Positions 1 to 5,006 of a stretch of 5,292 bases of DNA are shown one piece after another; position 1 is the stretch's first letter; each line of letters starts with the position of its first letter. The notes under the pieces were generated by a model. That model did no database searches. It was given only the letters and a program-made list of their open reading frames with translations, and was not told the DNA's origin. The DNA lies in the NCBI GenBank assembly GCA_041590075.1, contig JBFHUL010000133.1, positions 1 to 5,292 on the forward strand. The letters are read 5' to 3'. Made by a program: the position numbers and the translations under genes. This stretch comes from PZPK01 sp041590075 (lineage in GTDB: Bacteria > Pseudomonadota > Gammaproteobacteria > Pseudomonadales > Oleiphilaceae).

Positions 1-1404
1 ATGATGGCTTCTTTAACTTTTTACGGCGCGATCGAAGGCGTCACAGGCTCCTGTTATTTGCTGGAAACGGCACACGCCCGAGTGCTGCTGGATTGTGGCC
101 TGTTCCAGGGGCGCAAAGAAGAGGAGGCGGGAAATCTGGAACCTTTGCCTTTCAAAGTAGATAGCCTTGATGCCGTGGTACTGTCTCACGCCCACCTTGA
201 CCATTCCGGGCGTTTGCCGCTGCTGGTGCGCGAAGGGCTTGACTGCCCGATTTTTATGACCTGGCCTACCTGCGACCTTATTGAAGTCTTGCTGAAAGAC
301 GCAGCGGCCCTGCAAGAGCGCGATGCGGAGTGGGAAAACAAAAAGCGGCGCCGGGCAGGTAAAGAAGAGATCTCGCCGCTCTATGGTTTGGAGGATGTCG
401 AGGCAACGCTCCAATATTGCCAGGGCATGGACTACCACCAGAGTTTAAGCGTTGCCGAAAATGTTTCGGTACGATTCTTGGACGCCGGCCATATACTCGG
501 TTCGGCTATTGTCGAGGTGAGTATTCATGAACAGGGTGAAGAGAAAAAACTGGTGTTTTCAGGCGATTTGGGTAACGCCTGTGCGGCACTTTTGCGCGAC
601 CCGGAAACTTTAGACGCGGCCGATGTGCTGCTGCTTGAATCGACCTATGGCGATCGCGATCACCGTTCCATGGAAGATACCCTGAAAGAGTTTGAAGACG
701 TGATTGAAGCCGCATCGAAGAACGGGGGCAATATACTGATCCCCTCCTTTGCAGTGGGTCGTACTCAGGAGATCATCTTTCGTTTGGGTGAGCTGTATCA
801 GGCGGGCAAACTGCGCCATCAGGCGGTCTATCTGGACAGCCCCATGGCCATCGCGGTGACCGAAATCTACCATCGGTATCAAGATGTGTATAACGCCGAG
901 GATCGCGCTGTGCTGGGAACCAGCAAGCGCAAAAGTCTGCACAGTTTTTTGCCTCCCTTGCGTTATTCGGTCCACACCGAGGAATCCATGGCCCTTAACC
1001 GGATTGAAAAAGGCGCCATCATCATTGCCGGGAGTGGGATGTGCAATGGCGGGCGCATTCGGCATCACCTCAAGCATAACCTCTGGCGGCAACAGTCTCA
1101 TGTGGTGTTTGTGGGGTATCAGGCAATGGGCACCCCGGGCAGAGCGCTGGTGGATGGTGCCAGTCATTTCAAAATGTGGGGCGAAGAGATCGCCGTGCGT
1201 GCCCAGATTCATACGATGGGTGGTTTTTCGGCCCACGCCGGTCAGCGTCAGTTATTGAATTGGCTCGATGCCTTTACCACGCAGCGCCCACGCGTGTACT
1301 TGGTGCATGGCGAGGATGGCGCCAAACAGGCCCTGCAGGCCGCGGCGGCAGAGCGCGGGTGGCAGGCTCACATCCCACGCAGTCACGAAACCATCTCGTT
1401 TTAG
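1..1404 (+). CDS. Beta-CASP MBL-fold RNA exonuclease/endonuclease (CPSF73-like)
   Basis: This 467-residue protein is a predicted cytoplasmic zinc-dependent ribonuclease of the metallo-beta-lactamase beta-CASP family. All signature motifs are visible: D31 (motif I), HAHLDH at 63-68 (motif II, giving H63, H65, D67 and H68), H164 in DAGHILGS (motif III), D189 in FSGDLG (motif IV), E213 in LLESTYGDR (motif A), H412 in GGFSAHAG (motif B) and H436 in LVHGE (motif C). Histidine at motif C is typical of RNA-acting members; DNA-acting ones such as Artemis have valine there. The length suits the bacterial and archaeal 'RNA-metabolising MBL-fold' group, and no KH or other extra domain is seen. There is no signal peptide. 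The start lies on the window edge with two tandem ATG codons at 1 and 4, so the start and its ribosome site cannot be judged. Gene 2 follows after 14 bases on the same strand, so co-transcription is likely. Family assignment is firm; the substrate is unknown. Confidence 0.93.
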   Translation: MMASLTFYGAIEGVTGSCYLLETAHARVLLDCGLFQGRKEEEAGNLEPLPFKVDSLDAVVLSHAHLDHSGRLPLLVREGLDCPIFMTWPTCDLIEVLLKDAAALQERDAEWENKKRRRAGKEEISPLYGLEDVEATLQYCQGMDYHQSLSVAENVSVRFLDAGHILGSAIVEVSIHEQGEEKKLVFSGDLGNACAALLRDPETLDAADVLLLESTYGDRDHRSMEDTLKEFEDVIEAASKNGGNILIPSFAVGRTQEIIFRLGELYQAGKLRHQAVYLDSPMAIAVTEIYHRYQDVYNAEDRAVLGTSKRKSLHSFLPPLRYSVHTEESMALNRIEKGAIIIAGSGMCNGGRIRHHLKHNLWRQQSHVVFVGYQAMGTPGRALVDGASHFKMWGEEIAVRAQIHTMGGFSAHAGQRQLLNWLDAFTTQRPRVYLVHGEDGAKQALQAAAAERGWQAHIPRSHETISF

Positions 1405-1407
1405 CCT

Positions 1408-1413
1408 GAGGAG
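1408..1413 (+). promoter_or_regulatory. Ribosome binding site of the LOG-family gene (GAGGAG)
   Basis: GAGGAG lies between the stop of the exonuclease gene and the next start. It ends 5 bases before ATG 1419. Two GTG codons at 1413 and 1416 are in the same frame, but the first overlaps the Shine-Dalgarno sequence and the second is only 2 bases from it. The site therefore favours ATG 1419 as the real start. Confidence 0.8.
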
Positions 1414-1418
1414 TGGTG

Positions 1419-2288
1419 ATGAAACAACCGCCAGAGCACGAGAAAGTACTGGTATCTGCCAAGGAAGATGCGCACCAAAGCAAGGGGCAGCAGGCTGCCA
1501 GTGCTCCCTACCGTCTCGCCTACATCGACGAGATATTTATGATGCGGGACGAACTGCGTTCGGTGCGTTTGCAAATGGAGTGGTTGAAGCCGGAGCTGAC
1601 GCTGAATGAGCACGACATTGTGTCGACGGTAGTAATATTCGGTGGCGCGCGCTTCCCGGAGCGCGATCGCGCCGAACGTTCATTGGCTCAGGCGGAACAG
1701 GCGCTGGCAGACCAGCCGAATGACCCGCGGCTGACACGACAGCGTGAGCGTGCCAGGAACATCCTGGCCAACAGTCGCTTTTACGATGCGGCGCGAGAAC
1801 TGGCGCGGCGCATCACCGAACATTCGCTGTCGTTGGGCGGTAATGAATATGTCGTGGTGACGGGCGGTGGGCCGGGCATCATGGAAGCCGCCAATCGTGG
1901 CGCAGCAGAGGCGGGAGGCAAAACCATTGGTTTTAATATTGTGCTGCCCTTTGAGCAGCAGCCAAACCCCTGGATCACGCCTGATTTATGTTTTCAGTTC
2001 CACTATTTTGCCCTGCGAAAAATGCATTTTCTGATTCGGGCGCAGGCTCTGGTGGCGTGCCCGGGAGGCTATGGTACGCTCGACGAACTGTTCGAAACGC
2101 TTACGCTGATTCAAACCGGCAAGGTCAAGGCCATACCGGTCATTCTGATCGGAAGCGACTATTGGCGACGACTCATTGATTTTGAGTTTCTCGCGGAGCA
2201 GGGGGCGGTCGCCGATGAAGATCTCGAGCTGTTCCACATCGTTGACAGTGCCGAAGAAGCCTGGCAGGCGCTGAAGCAATGCTGGTAA
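1419..2288 (+). CDS. LOG-family nucleotide 5'-monophosphate phosphoribohydrolase
   Basis: This 289-residue cytoplasmic protein belongs to the LOG (Lonely Guy, TIGR00730-like, formerly mislabelled 'lysine decarboxylase') Rossmann-fold family. Characterised members split nucleoside 5'-monophosphates into base and ribose 5-phosphate. Visible motifs are GGARF at 75-79, VVTGGGPGIMEAANRGA at 146-162, LRKMHF at 199-204 with the conserved R200-K201, and PGGYGTLDELFE at 215-226 with catalytic E223. Two parts lie outside the core. One is an N-terminal extension of about 65 residues, charged and predicted mostly helical. The other is a helical insertion at roughly 83-122, between the first strand and the first core helix. 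Such elaborations occur in the longer bacterial members, as I recall. The start was chosen from the ribosome site at 1408-1413. The gene probably shares a transcript with the upstream exonuclease gene, and its stop abuts the stop of the convergent deacetylase gene. The exact substrate (AMP, other NMPs or a cytokinin nucleotide) cannot be told from sequence. Confidence 0.9.
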   Translation: MKQPPEHEKVLVSAKEDAHQSKGQQAASAPYRLAYIDEIFMMRDELRSVRLQMEWLKPELTLNEHDIVSTVVIFGGARFPERDRAERSLAQAEQALADQPNDPRLTRQRERARNILANSRFYDAARELARRITEHSLSLGGNEYVVVTGGGPGIMEAANRGAAEAGGKTIGFNIVLPFEQQPNPWITPDLCFQFHYFALRKMHFLIRAQALVACPGGYGTLDELFETLTLIQTGKVKAIPVILIGSDYWRRLIDFEFLAEQGAVADEDLELFHIVDSAEEAWQALKQCW

Positions 2289-3389
2289 TCATTCCACCAG
2301 CCATTGGAACGAGAGCCAGTGAAAACGCCCCTGCTGTTCACTGGCGCGGGTACAGGTGTAGCGGTGGCGGCCCGGAGACAGCGTGGCCGCTGCCTGCACG
2401 GCGAGGCGGTTTGGGCTGCGCGTGATGGTCAGTGGCTCGCCTTGGGCATTAAAGCAGTTGATGCCCGAGAGCGTGTTTGGTGTATCGGCTTCAATGTGCA
2501 AAACCGGTGGATTGTTATCACTGTGGGCAGAAATCGGGTTATCGCTCTGGGGCACAAAGCGGGCCGGGAACGGCACGCTGAGCAACTTGGTACTGAGGGA
2601 TTCAAGTGACGCAAACTGGCCCGAAGCCGGAAAGCGTGGCAGGCCAGTAAAATCGCTGTGCGGGCCCAGTGCTCCAGAGTGCTGGCCGAAGCCGATATAG
2701 CCCATGCGATGAACAAGTTGCGCCAGCGCACGGTTGTATTCGCCATAGGGGTAGGCGAATAGTTTGGAGGCGGCGCCAACCTTGCTGGCGATCAGCTCTT
2801 GTGCCCGTTCTATCTCGGCACGCATGCGTGCCAGCCACGCAGGTGAGTTGAGATCGTCGGCGCTGATCATGTGCAGGTGGGTGTGCGTGTGGTTGGCCGG
2901 TGTCATGAGGCCGCTTTGGTACATCTGGGCCAATTGCTCCCAGCTGCACTGGAAGGTATGTGCCTGTTCCACCGCTTCGGTATTGATGAACACGGTAAAA
3001 GGCAGATTGCGTCGTTGTAGTTCGGGCCAAGCGGTGTCGCACAAAGAGCGATTCGCGTCATCAAAGCTCAGGGCTGCCACACGATCATGGTCGAAGCCTT
3101 GGCCGTTGCGCAGCGTGCGCACGATCTCGGGCAAAGGCCGTATGCTGAAGCCCTTGTCGGCCAGCCAGTCGAGGTGTTTGATAAATTGCTCGGGTGGAAT
3201 ACTGGTTGAAGCAGGGGTGTTGTGGCTCACGTGGTGATATTGCAGCACCACGGCATGGCTTTGTGCCCATGCGGGCTGACCGGTCAGCGTGAGGGCTGCT
3301 ACGGCGAGTGCGCAAAGGGCATGTCGCCAACTCGTTTTGGTGGTAAAAAGGTTGAGGTGGGGGGCGGTCATGGAACGGACGGGGATCAT
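2289..3389 (-). CDS. Exported NodB-type polysaccharide deacetylase family protein
   Basis: This 366-residue protein, from the chosen start, should be exported and act on a cell-envelope or extracellular glycan in the periplasm or outside the cell. Residues 1-42 form a Sec signal peptide: basic/polar start, hydrophobic stretch ALCALAVAALTLTG at about 24-37, and an AWA cleavage site before Q43. The mature protein opens with VVLQYHHVS (47-55), a common opening in PgaB-like deacetylases. NodB motifs are SFDDA at 108-112 (D110 and D111), H167 and H171 in NHTHTHLH as the two metal histidines, and FAYPYGEYN at 211-219. Residues about 296-366 form a separate beta-rich tail with C312 and C346 that I cannot assign. 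Alternative starts are ATG 3371, which still leaves a full signal peptide, and ATG 3449, which adds 20 residues and overlaps the divergent gene. ATG 3389 has only a weak, distant AAGG. The gene stands alone on this strand, divergent from the stress-protein gene. The substrate is unknown. Confidence 0.88.
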   Translation of the reverse strand: MIPVRSMTAPHLNLFTTKTSWRHALCALAVAALTLTGQPAWAQSHAVVLQYHHVSHNTPASTSIPPEQFIKHLDWLADKGFSIRPLPEIVRTLRNGQGFDHDRVAALSFDDANRSLCDTAWPELQRRNLPFTVFINTEAVEQAHTFQCSWEQLAQMYQSGLMTPANHTHTHLHMISADDLNSPAWLARMRAEIERAQELIASKVGAASKLFAYPYGEYNRALAQLVHRMGYIGFGQHSGALGPHSDFTGLPRFPASGQFASLESLSTKLLSVPFPARFVPQSDNPISAHSDNNPPVLHIEADTPNTLSGINCFNAQGEPLTITRSPNRLAVQAAATLSPGRHRYTCTRASEQQGRFHWLSFQWLVE

Positions 3390-3422
3390 AATGCATTCAC
3401 GCCTTGTCGAAGAGTGAAAAAT

Positions 3423-3427
3423 GGAGG
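3423..3427 (+). promoter_or_regulatory. Ribosome binding site of the universal stress protein gene (GGAGG)
   Basis: A strong GGAGG ends 8 bases before ATG 3436. It lies just inside an alternative in-frame ATG at 3421, which has no Shine-Dalgarno of its own. The site therefore selects ATG 3436, and the protein then begins MQRFKNILCVLD, as usual for this family. Confidence 0.85.
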
Positions 3428-3435
3428 CTAAAGCC

Positions 3436-4437
3436 ATGCAACGATTCAAAAATATTCTATGCGTGTTGGATCATAAAGCAACCGCGAGCACCGTACTGCA
3501 GCAAGTCAAAACGCTGATTCAGACCAATCAGGCCACGGTGACGCTGATGTCGGTGATCGACAAGCCAGCGGCGGGCTTTGCCCTGATGCAGAAGCCTGAT
3601 GTGTTGCGGGCGTTGATGGAGCAGGTGCAAGCACGGCGCCGAAATGATCTGGAAACATGGCGCGAGGCGTATCTGCCCGATGAAGATGCGGATATTGTGG
3701 TTGAGGAAGGCACGCGGTTTTTACGTCTCATACAAAAAGTACTGCGCGATGGTCATGATTTGGTCGTAAAGTGCAGCGACGCCAACGAATGGGATACGCA
3801 TCGCCCCAGCAGCGATGACATGCACCTGTTAAGAAAATGCCCTTGCCCGGTGTTGTTGTTGCGCCCCGAAGCAAAAACCCCCTTCATGCAGATTATGGCC
3901 ACTGTTGATGTTGCGGACAGTGATGAGGATCTGCGCGATAGCGGACGAGTGCAGCGAGAACTAAATCGTTGTGTGTTGGATTACGCGGTACTGATGGCGG
4001 TATCTGAAGACGCCACCTTGCACGTGGCCAGTGTATGGGATGCCTACGGAGAGAACTTTCTGCGTTACGGTATCTTTTCACAGACCCCGGATACGCAAAT
4101 TGCCGATTATGTGGAACAGAGCCGACGCGAGTGCGCGCACCGGCTCGATGGCCTGCTGGATGACTTGCGTGACCGGGTGGGGGACGAAACCATGGCCTAT
4201 CTCGATCCGCAGGCGCATCTGGTAAAAGGCCTGCCCTATGAGCAGATTGTGCGGCTTGTCGCCGAGCAGCGTGCTGACTTGCTGGTGATGGGCACAGTGG
4301 CCCGTACCGGTATTCCGGGGTTTATTATTGGCAACACGGCCGAAGCCATCCTCACACGTGCTCCCTGTTCAGTGCTGGCGGTGAAACCCGAAGGTTTTGT
4401 GTCGCCGGTAACCTTGCCGGCTTCCGATACGCTCTGA
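3436..4437 (+). CDS. Tandem-domain universal stress protein (UspE-like)
   Basis: This 333-residue cytoplasmic protein has two UspA domains in tandem, at about 3-143 and 149-317. The length and layout match UspE-type proteins (E. coli UspE is 316 residues). Domain 1 begins FKNILCVLD and ends HLLRKCPCPVLLLRP (130-144), closely resembling the first half of UspE as I recall it. Domain 2 carries GTVARTGIPGFIIGNTAEAIL at 286-306, followed by APCSVLAVKP. This corresponds to the family's nucleotide-binding loop G-2x-G-9x-G-(S/T), with Ala289 replacing the second Gly and Asn300 the Ser/Thr, so ATP binding is uncertain. Domain 1 has no such loop. Universal stress proteins support survival in stationary phase, low oxygen and other stresses; the molecular action of UspE types is poorly defined. 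The start was set by the GGAGG at 3423-3427. No convincing -35/-10 pair is visible upstream. An ANR-type box begins one base after its stop, but it points at the next gene. Confidence 0.92.
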   Translation: MQRFKNILCVLDHKATASTVLQQVKTLIQTNQATVTLMSVIDKPAAGFALMQKPDVLRALMEQVQARRRNDLETWREAYLPDEDADIVVEEGTRFLRLIQKVLRDGHDLVVKCSDANEWDTHRPSSDDMHLLRKCPCPVLLLRPEAKTPFMQIMATVDVADSDEDLRDSGRVQRELNRCVLDYAVLMAVSEDATLHVASVWDAYGENFLRYGIFSQTPDTQIADYVEQSRRECAHRLDGLLDDLRDRVGDETMAYLDPQAHLVKGLPYEQIVRLVAEQRADLLVMGTVARTGIPGFIIGNTAEAILTRAPCSVLAVKPEGFVSPVTLPASDTL

Positions 4438-4451
4438 TTGATCTGGGTCAA
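4438..4451 (+). promoter_or_regulatory. ANR/FNR-type binding site (TTGAT-CTGG-GTCAA)
   Basis: TTGATCTGGGTCAA matches the FNR/ANR consensus TTGAT-N4-ATCAA at nine of ten half-site positions; the G for A in the second half-site is common in pseudomonad-type ANR boxes. It starts on the base after the gene 4 stop codon. Its centre (between 4444 and 4445) lies 41.5 bases upstream of a start point at about 4486 inferred from the -10 element, which is the class II activator position. It predicts low-oxygen activation of the small coiled-coil gene at 4534. Dnr- or Crp-family paralogues could also use such a site. Confidence 0.72.
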
Positions 4452-4474
4452 GGAGCGGAATAAGCGCTCAGGCG

Positions 4475-4480
4475 TATGCT
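4475..4480 (+). promoter_or_regulatory. -10 element TATGCT of the coiled-coil protein gene
   Basis: TATGCT matches four of six bases of the sigma-70 -10 consensus TATAAT. The expected -35 region, about 4452-4457 (GGAGCG), does not resemble TTGACA, as is usual for promoters that rely on an activator. The inferred transcript start near 4486 leaves a leader of about 48 bases. The call depends mainly on its exact spacing from the ANR/FNR-type box at 4438-4451. Confidence 0.5.
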
Positions 4481-4520
4481 GAGGTCGCGCTGCAAAGGGC
4501 GAAGTCATACATAGAAGAGA

Positions 4521-4526
4521 AAGGAG
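4521..4526 (+). promoter_or_regulatory. Ribosome binding site AAGGAG of the coiled-coil protein gene
   Basis: AAGGAG ends 7 bases before ATG 4534 within a purine-rich stretch (about 4513-4528). It is a near-consensus site and is strong evidence that the small downstream reading frame is translated. Confidence 0.85.
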
Positions 4527-4533
4527 AGGCACA

Positions 4534-4833
4534 ATGGCATCACATCACGAATTGATTAAAGGGCTCGCGGAACAACTGGAAGAGTGGGACTACAAATTTG
4601 ACCGCATTCAGCATCGTTTGGCGGACTTGCCGCGCGAAGTCAGCGAAAAAGTGGACGCTCGCTTAAAGCAACTCGACACACTGAGACACAAACTGAGCCA
4701 AGCTCAAAAAGAGATTCAGGAGGCGTCGCAAGAAGCCGTTGAGGAGATTGAAAAAGATCTGGAAGAACTGTGGAAATCCGTGACCGCACTGTTTGATGAG
4801 GTAGAAGTGGAGGTCAAGGTAGAGACGGTTTAA
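4534..4833 (+). CDS. Small charged helical (coiled-coil-like) protein of unknown function
   Basis: I do not recognise this 99-residue protein. It has no signal peptide, no membrane segment and no cysteine, and it is rich in Glu, Lys, Gln and Leu. Residues about 3-31 and 34-88 look like two amphipathic helices broken at Pro33. Heptad-like spacing of Leu, Val and Ile (for example V40, L44, L47, L50, L54) suggests a coiled coil or helical bundle. The tail at 88-99 alternates Val with Glu or Lys, which could be a short beta strand or disordered. The gene has a near-consensus ribosome site and, by inference, its own ANR/FNR-activated promoter, so it is probably a genuine gene induced at low oxygen. 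Its position after a universal stress protein gene suggests a stress or structural role. A phasin-like, scaffold or RNA/protein-binding function is possible, but nothing in the sequence decides this. Confidence 0.8.
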   Translation: MASHHELIKGLAEQLEEWDYKFDRIQHRLADLPREVSEKVDARLKQLDTLRHKLSQAQKEIQEASQEAVEEIEKDLEELWKSVTALFDEVEVEVKVETV

Positions 4834-4844
4834 TTGCGGGGTAG

Positions 4845-4867
4845 GGCGGGCTTGAGCAGGGCCCGCC
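4845..4867 (+). terminator. GC-rich stem-loop after the coiled-coil gene, possible terminator
   Basis: GGCGGGC (4845-4851) pairs perfectly with GCCCGCC (4861-4867) around a 9-base loop, with one further G-T wobble pair outside. It lies 11 bases past the stop codon, where a terminator would be expected. No T tract follows: the next bases are TCGGGTGTTTCGTG. It may therefore be a weak intrinsic terminator or a 3'-end-protecting structure. Confidence 0.45.
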
Positions 4868-4882
4868 TCGGGTGTTTCGTGT

Positions 4883-4901
4883 GGCTGCGCGGGGCGCTGC
4901 C
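4883..4901 (+). repeat. Second hairpin in the 3' region
   Basis: GGCTGCGC (4883-4890) and GCGCTGCC (4894-4901) form an inverted repeat with one T-T mismatch and a 3-base GGG loop. It follows the first stem-loop by 15 bases and also lacks a T tract. It may be a structured 3' end or chance pairing in GC-rich DNA. Confidence 0.35.
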
Positions 4902-4907
4902 AGGTCG

Positions 4908-4947
4908 GGAGACTGGAGACTGGCCTAAAAGCCAAACCCCAAACCCC
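4908..4947. repeat. Two adjacent 7-bp tandem duplications
   Basis: GGAGACT occurs twice in a row at 4908-4921, and AAACCCC twice in a row at 4934-4947. Between them TGGC-CTAAAA-GCCA (4921-4934) can form a short 4-bp hairpin. Two direct 7-bp duplications this close suggest replication slippage or junction scars. No mobile element ends are recognisable beside them. Confidence 0.5.
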
Positions 4948-4976
4948 AATCTTCGCCATTCCAGAGGCGCGTCGCG

Positions 4977-5006
4977 TTGTCCGGGATCTATAAGTCGCGC
5001 CATAAT
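4977..5006 (+). promoter_or_regulatory. Candidate sigma-70 promoter in the gene-free tail
   Basis: TTGTCC (4977-4982, four of six to TTGACA) and CATAAT (5001-5006, five of six to TATAAT) are separated by 18 bases at the start of an AT-richer stretch. A transcript would start near 5013 and read toward the window end. No gene follows inside the window, so it could serve a small RNA or a gene beyond the edge. This is a motif match only. Confidence 0.25.

Noticed and set aside
610..1236. Open frame of 208 codons on the minus strand inside the beta-CASP gene
   Set aside because: It is fully antisense to a gene with all family motifs, has no recognisable domain in its own translation, and fits codon-bias shadowing.
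2367..2390. GCGGCC/GGCCGC inverted repeat near the convergent junction, as a terminator
   Set aside because: It has a 12-base loop, no T tract on either side, and lies within the deacetylase coding sequence where codon constraint explains GC-rich pairing.
4934..4947. AAACCCC repeats resembling telomere-like or G-quadruplex DNA
   Set aside because: There are only two full copies, too few G runs for a four-layer quadruplex and no context supporting such a role.
4663..4959. 98-codon minus-strand frame overlapping the coiled-coil gene
   Set aside because: Most of it is antisense to the better supported coiled-coil gene, and its start lies in the hairpin and duplication region. The plus-strand gene has a near-consensus ribosome site.
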